From positions 1,550,001 through 1,614,000 of the forward strand of contig NZ_CP022315.1 in NCBI RefSeq assembly GCF_002216775.1: DNA of 64,000 nt, in the 5' to 3' direction. The DNA comes from Virgibacillus phasianinus. GTDB lineage: Bacteria; Bacillota; Bacilli; Bacillales; Amphibacillaceae. Both the position numbers and the translations under genes were made by a program. Below the pieces are notes generated by a model. The model ran no database searches, was not told where the DNA came from, and worked only from the letters and a program-made list of their open reading frames with translations. This document shows, piece by piece, positions 22,175 through 29,702 of this stretch (position 1 is its first letter; the number at the start of each line of letters is the position of its first letter).

Positions 22175-23197
22175 TTACCATATAGAATTACTTTGGATTC
22201 CTAGGGGAAAGAGTGAATCCTGCGGGTAATCTTCAAGTGAGGGGGAGTGATATTTCCTTCCCTTTTTTTCTCCTGAATGGCTTAGTCCCATGGAATTTAG
22301 TATTCGGTATGCGACTTTTACAGATGGGGTCTGCAAAAGATTGCGGCATTCCTTGTTAGTAATGGTATTTTTGTTGAGCAAGAAGTAATCGAAAATAAGT
22401 CGTTCATGGGCATTCTTACTTGAAGTAGAACACTTGACACAGGTCCATGTGTGGTGGGCACGTTCCATTGGGGAATGCTGACAACCGGGACAGGGGATTC
22501 CTTTGATGAGGTGCTGTTCATTTAAATTGTGTTTCTTTAGCAAATGCGGTAAATGAGGAATATGGTTTTTCAAAAAATAATTACATATCTTTTTCAACCT
22601 GGTCTTAGTCAATATTTCCTTTTGGTGTTGATTGACCGCTTTGTCCAAAAAAATTGGAATGCTTTCCGCGTGAATCATTTTATTAAAAACCTCTTGATTC
22701 TGCTGCTTGCATTTGAGAACTGTTCGAGGATCACTGATCACAACTAGGTATTCAATAGGGATAGCAAATATTTTCATGCTTTGCAGGAAAGATTCCAGGT
22801 TTCTTTGTTGTGCTTCAGCCTGGAAAATTGGATTTTTTATACCTTTTACTTCCGTTCCCACCCTTTGAATAAGTTGATTAAAATCAGAATCATATTCTAA
22901 TATACCTTTAATATTTTTTATTTCCAATATCTGAAAAAAGGACGGGGTGAGGATTAACGTATCAATTTGAAAATAGTGAGGACCATTTCTTAAACGAAGT
23001 CCCTGAATGACAAGGCAGTTATTTAGTGGGTATAATGAAAGCTTATAATCAACATCCCTTTCCCCGCGATAACCAGCAGACTCTTTTAAATATCCAATGT
23101 TGATAAACTCATTATTTCTATAACCTGGCTTTAATTGCCTGAATAATGCCTCATAGGCTAAAATAGAATATGGTTTTTTTCGGTATTCTAAATGCAA
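22175..23197 (-). CDS. NERD-domain protein with zinc ribbon
   Basis: A 340-residue protein with an N-terminal nuclease-related (NERD) domain: GYRGERDVDYKL, IDTLILTPSFFQILEIKNIKG and the later VVIS strand match the restriction-endonuclease-like fold (E, D and ExK positions). A C-terminal zinc ribbon CPGC-x(14)-CVKC follows at about residues 236-257, then a helical segment. The TTG at 23197 is preferred because AGAGGAG lies 8 bases upstream; GTG 23206 overlaps that site. Roles in DNA processing or stress are proposed for NERD proteins but not established. It interrupts the spoIIID-mbl adjacency known from B. subtilis and is transcribed against both, which suggests insertion. Confidence 0.82.
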   Translation of the reverse strand: MHLEYRKKPYSILAYEALFRQLKPGYRNNEFINIGYLKESAGYRGERDVDYKLSLYPLNNCLVIQGLRLRNGPHYFQIDTLILTPSFFQILEIKNIKGILEYDSDFNQLIQRVGTEVKGIKNPIFQAEAQQRNLESFLQSMKIFAIPIEYLVVISDPRTVLKCKQQNQEVFNKMIHAESIPIFLDKAVNQHQKEILTKTRLKKICNYFLKNHIPHLPHLLKKHNLNEQHLIKGIPCPGCQHSPMERAHHTWTCVKCSTSSKNAHERLIFDYFLLNKNTITNKECRNLLQTPSVKVAYRILNSMGLSHSGEKKGRKYHSPSLEDYPQDSLFPLGIQSNSIW

Positions 23198-23317
23198 TAA
23201 GTTCACTCCTCTGATTGTTAGTAAATATATAATTCAACATTCATTGCAAATATCCTTTTTTATTTTTATAAATTTTACGGCTATCTGGAAATGCTGCAGA
23301 ATAATTGTCATTTAAAA

Positions 23318-23362
23318 GGATAACAGCCAAACTCCAGATATGTCATCCAATCCCGGAAAATA
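23318..23362. repeat. Isolated repeat-array remnant upstream of mbl
   Basis: GATAACAGCCAAACTCCA followed by GATATGTCATCCAATCCCGG is one 40-base repeat pair of array 3, now alone. The rest of 23198-23564 is AT-rich mbl leader; a TATAAT-like hexamer occurs at 23496 but no convincing -35 is spaced to it. Confidence 0.7.
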
Positions 23363-23564
23363 AGATCACCCATACCACCACAAACCTGTAAATTGAATCC
23401 GTGCAATACAATATACAAAAACCCCGCACATTTGGTCGAAAAATACTGCACAATTTAAGTTTTTATGCATTAATTTTGCCTATTTTGTGGTAAAATATAA
23501 TATTAGTAGCATTGTGTTCGTTGATAATGTGAGATAGTAATTGCGACAGGGAGGATCTTTATTA

Positions 23565-24566
23565 ATGTTTTCTCGTGATATTGGAATTGACCTTGGAACT
23601 GCCAATGTTTTAATTCATGTTAAAGGTAAAGGTATTGTTTTAAATGAACCATCAGTTGTGGCGATGGATAAAAATACAGGTAAAGTTTTGGAAGTGGGAG
23701 AATCAGCACGTCGCATGGTTGGGCGTACCCCAGGAAATATTGAAGCTATTCGCCCGTTAAAGGATGGGGTTATTGCTGATTTTGATGTAACGGAAGCGAT
23801 GCTGAAGCATTTTATCAATAAAATCAATGTTCGTGGATTTTTGTCAAAACCGAGAATGCTGATTTGCTGCCCGACTAACATTACGAAGGTTGAGCAAAAG
23901 GCCATCCGGGAAGCCGCTGAAAAATCAGGCGGTAAAAAGATTTACTTAGAGGAAGAACCCAAAGTCGCAGCAATTGGCGCTGGGATGGAGATTTTCCAGC
24001 CTAGTGGGAATATGATTGTTGATATTGGTGGTGGAACTACTGATATTGCTGTACTATCGATGGGCGATATTGTTACAGCTGAGTCCATTAAAATGGCCGG
24101 TGATAAATTTGACATTGAAATTCTTCACTACATAAAAAAGAAATACAAGTTGTTGATCGGTGAACGCACAGCTGAGGAAATCAAAATAAACGTTGCGACA
24201 GTGTTTGCCAATTCACGTAAAGAGGAAATGGATATTCGTGGACGGGATATGGTTAGTGGTTTGCCACGTACCATCACTGTACACTCCGAAGAAATTTCCG
24301 GCGCCCTGCAAGAGTCAGTGGCTTTGATTACCCAAGGCGCAAAAACAGTACTGGAGCACACACCGCCTGAATTATCTGCGGATATCATTGACCGCGGCGT
24401 TATTTTAACTGGTGGCGGTGCATTAATTCACGGCATTGATCAATTGTTGGCAGAAGAATTGAAAGTACCTGTTTTCTTATCGGACGAGCCGATGAATTGC
24501 GTTGCCAGGGGAACAGGGATTATGCTTGAAAACATTGATAAGATTGAACGGAAAAAAGTACTGTAA
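23565..24566 (+). CDS. mbl: MreB-like cell-shape protein Mbl
   Basis: Bacterial actin that forms membrane-associated filaments directing side-wall synthesis. ATG 23565 follows GGGAGGATC; the 333-residue length equals that of B. subtilis Mbl. Hallmarks are the phosphate-binding DIGIDLGTANVLI at the N-terminus, VDIGGGTTDIAV in the middle, and ILTGGGALIHGID near the C-terminus. The N-terminal MFSRDIG distinguishes Mbl from MreB. In B. subtilis flhO and flhP follow; here an EpuA-like gene follows after 46 bases. Confidence 0.95.
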   Translation: MFSRDIGIDLGTANVLIHVKGKGIVLNEPSVVAMDKNTGKVLEVGESARRMVGRTPGNIEAIRPLKDGVIADFDVTEAMLKHFINKINVRGFLSKPRMLICCPTNITKVEQKAIREAAEKSGGKKIYLEEEPKVAAIGAGMEIFQPSGNMIVDIGGGTTDIAVLSMGDIVTAESIKMAGDKFDIEILHYIKKKYKLLIGERTAEEIKINVATVFANSRKEEMDIRGRDMVSGLPRTITVHSEEISGALQESVALITQGAKTVLEHTPPELSADIIDRGVILTGGGALIHGIDQLLAEELKVPVFLSDEPMNCVARGTGIMLENIDKIERKKVL

Positions 24567-24612
24567 ATAGAAACAAGGTACGAAATTGTAAGATAGTAAG
24601 GAGTAACAAACC

Positions 24613-24990
24613 ATGTCAAACAGCCAACCTGAATTGAAAAGCGAAGAGAAACAAACGCGATCGAACAGGCCAAAACTAAAAGATAAGCTAAAAGAAATGA
24701 TTCCCCAGGGGAAAGCAAAGTCGGACGAAACAGAAGCTGCTGCTGAAAAAGTAACCAGGAAACAGCAGAAGGCTAAACAAAAGGCTGAGAAGAGAAAAAA
24801 GAAAAAGCCGAGACGTCGTGTTTTTCCAATCTGGTTGCGGATCATTGTAGTTCTTCTTTTATGCGCAATTGCACTGGTGGTTGGTGCAGTTGTCGGCTAT
24901 GGTGTAGTTGGAAGCGGCAAACCAAGTGATGCACTTGACATGGATACCTGGCGCCATATTATTGATATCGTTACGAAGACTAAAAAATAA
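24613..24990 (+). CDS. EpuA-like small membrane protein (annotated RNA polymerase subunit beta family)
   Basis: A 125-residue protein: about 75 residues of highly charged Lys/Glu-rich cytosolic sequence ending in KKKKPRRRVFP, one membrane helix (IWLRIIVVLLLCAIALVVGA), and a short external tail with GYGVVGSGKPSD and DTWRHIIDIV. That helix-plus-tail pattern is what I recall for the EpuA family, which is misleadingly named as an RNA polymerase subunit in many genomes. Ribosome site TAAGGAGTAAC. It lies between mbl and fabZ, and probably shares the mbl transcript. Function is unknown. Confidence 0.75.
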   Translation: MSNSQPELKSEEKQTRSNRPKLKDKLKEMIPQGKAKSDETEAAAEKVTRKQQKAKQKAEKRKKKKPRRRVFPIWLRIIVVLLLCAIALVVGAVVGYGVVGSGKPSDALDMDTWRHIIDIVTKTKK

Positions 24991-24992
24991 GA

Positions 24993-25030
24993 AAAGCATG
25001 GCTCAAATTAGCGAGCCATGCTTTCGTTAT
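24993..25030. terminator. Bidirectional terminator
   Basis: AAAGCATGGCTC (24993-25004) and GAGCCATGCTTT (25013-25024) form a perfect 12-bp stem with short T or A tracts on either side, ending the mbl unit on plus and the 48-residue gene on minus. Confidence 0.85.
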
Positions 25031-25032
25031 AC

Positions 25033-25179
25033 TTACGGAACTTTTTTGCCGGTAATTAAACGGATGATTAAAACGATTACTGCGATAATAAGGATGATGT
25101 GGATTAATCCGCCTGCAATGTGAAACACGAATCCAAGTGCCCATAGAATTAATAGGATAATTAGTATGGTCCAAAGCAT
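25033..25179 (-). CDS. Lmo0937-family 48-residue membrane protein
   Basis: A very short gene reading MLWTILIILLILWALGF onward, with two hydrophobic helices separated by HIAGGL and a basic end ITGKKVP. The ribosome site AAGGAGGACCCGG lies upstream on the minus strand. I recognise the lmo0937 family of small membrane proteins, common in Bacillaceae and Listeria and often stress-linked. Function is unknown. The gene is convergent with the mbl unit. Confidence 0.82.
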   Translation of the reverse strand: MLWTILIILLILWALGFVFHIAGGLIHIILIIAVIVLIIRLITGKKVP

Positions 25180-25316
25180 TCCGGGTCCTCCTTTTTAAAT
25201 GGTTGTTTAATGGTTAAAATACCGCAAATCTGTTAAAATTAAACATAATCTTGCTTTATATGGCAGTATTTACTATGCCCGAATTTTACATAACAAAACA
25301 TGAAGGAGAGACCCAC

Positions 25317-25736
25317 ATGGATATACAAGGAATTAGAGAAACTATCCCCCATCGTTACCCTTTTCTTTTGGTTGATAAAGTTACTGAAATGGAAGAGGGG
25401 AAAAGCGTAACAGGATTAAAGAATGTAAGTATAAACGAACCATTTTTCCAAGGTCATTTCCCGGACTATCCAGTCATGCCGGGCGTTCTAATTCTTGAGG
25501 CGCTGGCTCAGGTTGGTGCTATTGCAGTACTTGGAATGGAAGAAAATAAGGGCAAAATTGGATTCCTGGCTGGAGTTGACAAATGCCGGTTTAAACGTCA
25601 AGTTAAGCCAGGGGATCAACTGAAGCTTGAAGTCGAAATTACTAGGGTAAAAGGACCGATTGGAAAAGGGAAAGGTACTGCAACGGTTGATGGCGAAGTT
25701 GCTTGCGAAGCGGAAATAATGTTTGCCATAAAATAA
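25317..25736 (+). CDS. fabZ: 3-hydroxyacyl-ACP dehydratase
   Basis: Dehydrates (3R)-hydroxyacyl-ACP in type II fatty-acid elongation. ATG 25317 follows GAAGGAGAGACC; an in-frame ATG 66 bases earlier has no ribosome site. The 139-residue hot-dog protein shows [13 protein letters not shown], catalytic His47 in [11 protein letters not shown], and Glu61 in LILEALAQ. It has its own terminator. Confidence 0.96.
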   Translation: MDIQGIRETIPHRYPFLLVDKVTEMEEGKSVTGLKNVSINEPFFQGHFPDYPVMPGVLILEALAQVGAIAVLGMEENKGKIGFLAGVDKCRFKRQVKPGDQLKLEVEITRVKGPIGKGKGTATVDGEVACEAEIMFAIK

Positions 25737-25746
25737 TACAGTTCAA

Positions 25747-25780
25747 GGGGCGACTTGGCTAAGGTCGCTCTTTTCTTTTG
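25747..25780 (+). terminator. Terminator of fabZ
   Basis: GGGCGACTT pairs with AAGGTCGCTC (two wobbles), followed by TTTTCTTTT. Confidence 0.75.
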
Positions 25781-25853
25781 CTGATAAAAGTATTACCTGG
25801 CGATTTCTGGTTAAGCTAAGGGCGAAAGTGACATTTGAAGGAGGAAATTTAAA

Positions 25854-26216
25854 ATGAGAAGAAACCTTTTAATAAAGCTTGGTGCCCCAGTTTTGGCTTT
25901 ATCCCTTGTAACAGCATGTGGAACCAGTAATGATGATGATCCGGTCCAAGATGAGGCTCCACTGAACGAAGAGGACGATAATGGTAACCAAAATAATATG
26001 GAAGATAACAACAACGACGTCGAACAGGATCTTGAAGATGATATTCAGGACGGCGCCGATGTTCCCGACAATGGCGACAATAACATTAATGGAAATGACA
26101 ATGGCAACATAAATAATGATGGGAACAACAATAATGGCACCGACAAGAATGACGGAATGATGGATGATGGTACAAACGATGAAGACTTGGACAAAAATAA
26201 AGATGATAACAAATAA
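25854..26216 (+). CDS. Asn/Asp-rich lipoprotein, unknown function
   Basis: A 120-residue protein with a lipoprotein signal (MRRNLLIKLGAPVLALSLVT) and lipobox LVTAC, so Cys22 should be lipidated. The mature part has almost no hydrophobic residues and is dominated by Asp, Asn, Glu and Gly, with NNDGNNNNGTDKND-like runs, suggesting a disordered, highly acidic surface tail. Ribosome site GAAGGAGGAAATT. I recognise no domain. It is convergent with the YtxH gene across a strong shared terminator. Confidence 0.8.
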   Translation: MRRNLLIKLGAPVLALSLVTACGTSNDDDPVQDEAPLNEEDDNGNQNNMEDNNNDVEQDLEDDIQDGADVPDNGDNNINGNDNGNINNDGNNNNGTDKNDGMMDDGTNDEDLDKNKDDNK

Positions 26217-26243
26217 CCGCTAATCCTTCTTTGCGCTTTTAGC

Positions 26244-26283
26244 AAAAAAATGACAGGACTCTTGGACGTCCTGTCATTTTTTC
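26244..26283. terminator. Bidirectional terminator
   Basis: TGACAGGAC (26251-26259) and GTCCTGTCA (26268-26276) flanked by A7 on the left and T6 on the right serve both converging genes. Confidence 0.9.
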
Positions 26284-26834
26284 TATTTAATGCTTTTTTT
26301 CTTCGAAGCGGCTGCACCGCTGCTTGCAGGCTTCTTGGAGCCAGTTTTGGTTCCCGTTTTTTTACCTGGACTTCCTTCTGGTTGTTCTTTAGTAGCTGCT
26401 GCCTCTTTTGAACCCGCGGTTTTCTGCTTTTCGTCCTTTTTCGTTTCCTTTGTTTTAGGTTCTTCTGTTGAACTTTCTTCCTTTGTAATTTCCGTTTCCT
26501 CTGGCTGTAATTCAGACTTCGCATTTTCTTGATCAACGGAAGGTTGCTCATTACTGTTACCCTTTAGCTTGTTTGTAAGTGATTTTGATTTCTCGGAAGA
26601 AATTGATTTAAAATCAGTAAGCTTTGCTTTTGCATTTTCACTAAATACAACAGTCTTATCCTTTGCATTTATCGCTTGTTCGGTAACATTTGCCCGCAGT
26701 TCTTTTCCGGACTTCGGTGTCAGCAGTAAGGTCGTTACAGATCCAAGTACACCGCCCAATACACTTGCCGTAATGACATTCTTATTATCCTTAATGACGC
26801 TTTTCGCCTTATTTTTCACTGTTTGTTGTGCCAT
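26283..26834 (-). CDS. YtxH-domain (GvpP-like) protein
   Basis: A 183-residue protein: after a basic N-terminus, a glycine-rich helix ITASVLGGVLGSVTTLLLTP followed by KSGKELRANV is the YtxH domain, the same domain as in GvpP and GvpT of the gas-vesicle cluster further right. The remainder is Lys/Glu-rich, low-complexity, and ends with KKKSIK. The start follows AAGGAGGAATAATC on the minus strand. YtxH proteins are stress-associated and membrane-linked; the exact role is unknown. It lies outside the vesicle operon and on the opposite strand. Confidence 0.8.
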   Translation of the reverse strand: MAQQTVKNKAKSVIKDNKNVITASVLGGVLGSVTTLLLTPKSGKELRANVTEQAINAKDKTVVFSENAKAKLTDFKSISSEKSKSLTNKLKGNSNEQPSVDQENAKSELQPEETEITKEESSTEEPKTKETKKDEKQKTAGSKEAAATKEQPEGSPGKKTGTKTGSKKPASSGAAASKKKSIK

Positions 26835-26937
26835 GATTATTCCTCCTTAGAATTTAAAAGAATATATTTGAACCGGTGCTTTCGGACATTATTTGAATCA
26901 ATTACACCGGGGATTTTCAATTTAAGAAACCCCTTGT

Positions 26938-26962
26938 CTGACACGGTGCCAGACAAATAGAG
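26938..26962. repeat. Palindromic intergenic repeat
   Basis: TTGTCTG and CAGACAA arms enclose ACACGGTGC. This resembles the short REP-like palindromes scattered in Bacillaceae genomes. No gene is affected. Confidence 0.5.
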
Positions 26963-27057
26963 CAAGGGCATAGCTTGATGCTTTATAGCCATCTTTTTCC
27001 CTTATAAAAGATCGTCTAAACAGCTAATTTTAGTTTTAAAAATGTATAGGTTTTTTT

Positions 27058-27083
27058 GTTTAAACGATAAATGGGGCGGGTAA
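27058..27083 (+). promoter_or_regulatory. SigB (general stress) promoter
   Basis: GTTTAA (27058-27063), a 14-base spacer, then GGGTAA (27078-27083) match the B. subtilis SigB consensus GTTTAA-N12-14-GGGWAW almost exactly, 28 bases before the start of a YflT-type stress gene. Confidence 0.85.
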
Positions 27084-27110
27084 CCGTATTTAACATAGGA
27101 GGGATTCAAA

Positions 27111-27452
27111 TTGGAACCTAAATATAAAATTTTCCATAATGATGACCATTTAAGTGAAGCGATTGATAAGTTGAGAAATGACGGAGTTCCGGATGATGAT
27201 ATTTATATACTGGCTCATGATAATGATCATGACAGGCGCAACAGGAAGGAAACAGATGCGAATAAAATTGGGGCGAAGGTTACCGGAGTCGGTACTGCTA
27301 TGAAAAATGTGTTCAGAGGCAAAGGTGACACCCTAAGATCAAAAATGGATGAGATTGGGTTTGATAAATCAAAGGCAGAACAATTGAAGATAGAACTTGA
27401 TAAAGGAAAATCTTTACTGGTTGTTACGAATCAGGATAAGGTTGAGTTTTAA
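27111..27452 (+). CDS. YflT / 17M-type general stress protein
   Basis: A 113-residue cytosolic protein of the general stress protein 17M/YflT type. The N-terminal half (YKIFHNDDHLSEAIDKLRND, DDDIYILAHD) has the typical alpha/beta pattern; the C-terminus ends with LDKGKSLLVVTN. The TTG start at 27111 follows ATAGGAGGGATT. The SigB promoter immediately upstream independently supports a stress role. A very strong terminator follows. Biochemical function is unknown for the family. Confidence 0.85.
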   Translation: MEPKYKIFHNDDHLSEAIDKLRNDGVPDDDIYILAHDNDHDRRNRKETDANKIGAKVTGVGTAMKNVFRGKGDTLRSKMDEIGFDKSKAEQLKIELDKGKSLLVVTNQDKVEF

Positions 27453-27476
27453 AGATTGTAATAACACAGGAATATG

Positions 27477-27520
27477 AAGGCTTATAGGAAAACATTCTGT
27501 TTTCCTATAAGCCTTTTTTC
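27477..27520 (+). terminator. Strong terminator
   Basis: AAGGCTTATAGGAAAAC pairs perfectly over 17 bases with GTTTTCCTATAAGCCTT, loop 5, then Ts. The following 240 bases to gvpA are AT-rich leader; I could not identify a confident gvp promoter in them. Confidence 0.92.
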
Positions 27521-27763
27521 AATCTAAAATAAAACAGTTTTAATCAAATTGTTATATTTGTCATATTGGCGCTTAGGAAAATTCAGTATGTGCAACGCAG
27601 TAGAGTTAGTTGATACGAGTCTATATCCTAAACAGTAATAAAGATTGTAATATATGGGAAATTCCGGCTGACTTAATTAAATCAATGTTTTAAATAACTG
27701 GTTAAGTGAAATGTTCTTATCAATACCATAAAAGTAGATGGTTACTTAGTTAGGAGGGGCAGG

Positions 27764-28024
27764 ATGAGTGTTCAAAAAAGTGCAGACAGTTCTAGCTTAG
27801 CAGAAGTTATTGACAGAATTCTCGATAAAGGGATTGTAATTGATGCCTATGCAAGAGTTTCACTTGTCGGAATCGAAATCCTGACCGTTGAAGCAAGAGT
27901 TGTAATTGCCAGCGTGGATACATGGTTACGATACGCAGAGGCAGTTGGCCTGCTTCGTGATGAAGTGGAGGAAGAAGGTTTGATTGAACGTCAGGGAAGC
28001 CGCGATGTTCAGTTCAGCAGTTAA
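27764..28024 (+). CDS. gvpA: Gas vesicle structural protein GvpA (first copy)
   Basis: Main shell protein of gas vesicles, the gas-filled protein nanostructures that give buoyancy. The 86 residues carry the GvpA core: [40 protein letters not shown] and [10 protein letters not shown]. It differs from the second copy at 29095 by only one substitution within residues 8-73 (Leu34 versus Val34); the C-terminal 13 residues diverge ([13 protein letters not shown] here). Ribosome site TAGGAGGGGC. First gene of the cluster gvpA-P-Q-B-R-N-F-G-L-S-K-J-T-U, in the order I recall from P. megaterium. Confidence 0.96.
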   Translation: MSVQKSADSSSLAEVIDRILDKGIVIDAYARVSLVGIEILTVEARVVIASVDTWLRYAEAVGLLRDEVEEEGLIERQGSRDVQFSS

Positions 28025-28082
28025 AATACAGTATAAAAAATACTTTTAAATAGACCAGAACAACAGGGAGAAGGTGATTGCT

Positions 28083-28538
28083 ATGGTAGAGGAATCACAG
28101 GCAAATCAGAACAATGATAAACAACAATCCGAAGACAGCAACAATTCATTAAATCTTGCTCTCGTTGGAGGTGTTGTTGGGGCTGGAGTGGGTCTCCTGG
28201 CAAGTCCGGAAACGGGTAAGAAAGTTTGCACCCGAATCGGCCAGTCTAGTGTAGTAAAAGGTGCAGGGCGGGAGATCAGGAGAACCGCGCAGGATATTAT
28301 TACCGAACAGATGATGAATGCTTTTCGGCAAAATGCTTCGGGCTATATTAGCAAATATGCAGGCGGTTTGCTTGGCAAGGGAAAAGAAAATGAGGAAGAA
28401 AAGGCTGCGGAGAAGGGCAAATCAGACTTCCAGGAACAGTACGAAGAATTGAAGGAAGAAAATAATAACCTGAATGAAAACCTGCAGCGAATTGAAGAAA
28501 AGCTAAATGCCTTGTTAGAAGCAAGCAGTAAGAAGTGA
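28083..28538 (+). CDS. gvpP: Gas vesicle protein GvpP (YtxH domain)
   Basis: A 151-residue accessory protein of Bacillus-type vesicle clusters. ATG 28083 fits best with AGAAGGTG 6 bases upstream; GTG 28074 is too close to its site. After a polar N-terminus rich in Asn and Gln, the YtxH glycine helix LALVGGVVGAGVGLLASPET is visible, followed by a C-terminal coiled coil (QYEELKEENNNLNENL...). GvpP is dispensable for vesicle formation in heterologous tests of the P. megaterium cluster as far as I recall; its role is unclear. Confidence 0.88.
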   Translation: MVEESQANQNNDKQQSEDSNNSLNLALVGGVVGAGVGLLASPETGKKVCTRIGQSSVVKGAGREIRRTAQDIITEQMMNAFRQNASGYISKYAGGLLGKGKENEEEKAAEKGKSDFQEQYEELKEENNNLNENLQRIEEKLNALLEASSKK

Positions 28539-28578
28539 TGAATCAGGCAAATCGACCCTAATTTTAAAGGGGGATTTA

Positions 28579-29067
28579 ATGACAGCTAAACCTGCGAAAA
28601 AGGCAGTAGGCAAAATTGCTGAAATGGCGATAGAGAAAACACCTGATGCCATCGAGGAAAAGGCCAAAGATAAACTGAAAGAAAAAGCAAGCGACATGAT
28701 GAAAGAGAAGGTTCAGGAAAAGGCACAGGTCAAGGCAGATCAGGCTGCTGACAAATTGGAAGAAGTAAAAGAAAAGAATAGTGAAAACGTGCATGGTAAA
28801 GCGGAAGAGGCAAAAGAAAAGGTACAGGATATTCTGTTGTCTGTCCGCGATAAGCTGCAAAACGCAAAGGAAGCTGGGGAGGAATTTCAAGAAAAAATCT
28901 CCTCAAGTAATAAATCAGGAAACAAAAGCAGCAAGTTAAAAGGTGTGCAGGACATTAAGGGCGTTACGCAAATAAAAAGTTCAATGGGCATTAAAAGCTC
29001 CACAGATCTAAAGAAGTCAACCGACCTTAAGTCCTCAGCGGATATAAAATCATTAGGTTCAAAATAA
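28579..29067 (+). CDS. gvpQ: Gas vesicle protein GvpQ
   Basis: A 162-residue, highly charged, Lys/Glu/Ala-rich helical protein typical of GvpQ. The first ~110 residues form a long amphipathic coiled coil. The C-terminus is built from short repeats with the pattern (D/Q)xK(S/K)S: QIKSS, GIKSS, DLKKS, DLKSS, DIKS, each 6-7 residues apart. Ribosome site AAAGGGGGAT. Position between gvpP and the second gvpA matches P. megaterium. Function within the cluster is not established. Confidence 0.85.
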   Translation: MTAKPAKKAVGKIAEMAIEKTPDAIEEKAKDKLKEKASDMMKEKVQEKAQVKADQAADKLEEVKEKNSENVHGKAEEAKEKVQDILLSVRDKLQNAKEAGEEFQEKISSSNKSGNKSSKLKGVQDIKGVTQIKSSMGIKSSTDLKKSTDLKSSADIKSLGSK

Positions 29068-29094
29068 ATCTTCATTCTGAGAGGAGAATGTACT

Positions 29095-29355
29095 GTGGCA
29101 GTTCAAAAAAGTACGGATAGTTCAAGTCTAGCAGAAGTAATTGACCGAATCTTGGATAAAGGAATTGTAATTGATGCCTATGCAAGAGTTTCCGTTGTAG
29201 GTATTGAAATCTTAACCGTCGAAGCAAGGGTTGTTATTGCAAGTGTTGACACATGGTTGAGATATGCAGAAGCAGTCGGGTTACTCCGCGATGAAGTGGA
29301 AGAAGAAGGTTTGCCAGCACAGCCGAATGAAAGGGACGCACAATTTAGTTTTTAG
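29095..29355 (+). CDS. gvpB: Gas vesicle structural protein, second GvpA-type copy (GvpB)
   Basis: 86 residues, near-identical to the first copy over the shell-forming core; the tail is [16 protein letters not shown] 29095 follows GAGAGGAGAATG. In P. megaterium the second copy is the major shell protein. It is followed by a tandem duplication of a MITE-like element before gvpR. Confidence 0.95.
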   Translation: MAVQKSTDSSSLAEVIDRILDKGIVIDAYARVSVVGIEILTVEARVVIASVDTWLRYAEAVGLLRDEVEEEGLPAQPNERDAQFSF

Positions 29356-29358
29356 ATA

Positions 29359-29632
29359 GAAAAGCGGAAGCGTCTGTTAAGTGGCGTACAAATAGATAGG
29401 ACTGTGAAAGTACGGTGAACTTTCCGTACATTCATCAGGACTAACTATTTGCTAGGCACTGGTCGCTGGAGCTAGACAGTGAAAAGCGGAAGCGCCCGTT
29501 AAGTGGCGTACAAATAGATAGGACTGTGAAAGTACGGTGAACTTTCCGTACATTCATCAGGACTAACTATTTGCTAGGCACTGGTCGCTGGAGCTAGACA
29601 ATAAATGAAAAGCGGAAGCGCCCGTTTAAAAG
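29359..29632. repeat. Tandemly duplicated 120-bp element plus partial third copy
   Basis: Copy 1 at 29359-29478 and copy 2 at 29481-29600 each start GAAAAGCGGAAGCG and end GGAGCTAGACA; they differ by only a few bases (for example GCGTCTGTT versus GCGCCCGTT). A third copy, truncated to ~26 bases, starts at 29607. Each contains inverted segments (GTACGG with CCGTAC; AAATAGATAGGACTG with AGGACTAACTATTT). Together they open a ~350-base gap between gvpB and gvpR. Confidence 0.92.
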
Positions 29633-29702
29633 AGTGAGGGCGGAGAGGCAGTGGCATCGAGGCTGGCTGTCCTCTCCTACTATTAAGGATGTGGAGGACG
29701 AC

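Noticed and set aside
23476-23501. SigA promoter for mbl
   Set aside because: TATAAT at 23496 is good but TTGCCT at 23476 is only 14 bases away, and no other -35 fits convincingly.
27530-27763. A SigB or SigA promoter for gvpA
   Set aside because: GTTTTA and TTGATA hexamers occur but no partner element at the right spacing was found.
29359-29632. Insertion sequence in the gvp cluster
   Set aside because: Only 120-base non-coding copies are present and no transposase reading frame exists.
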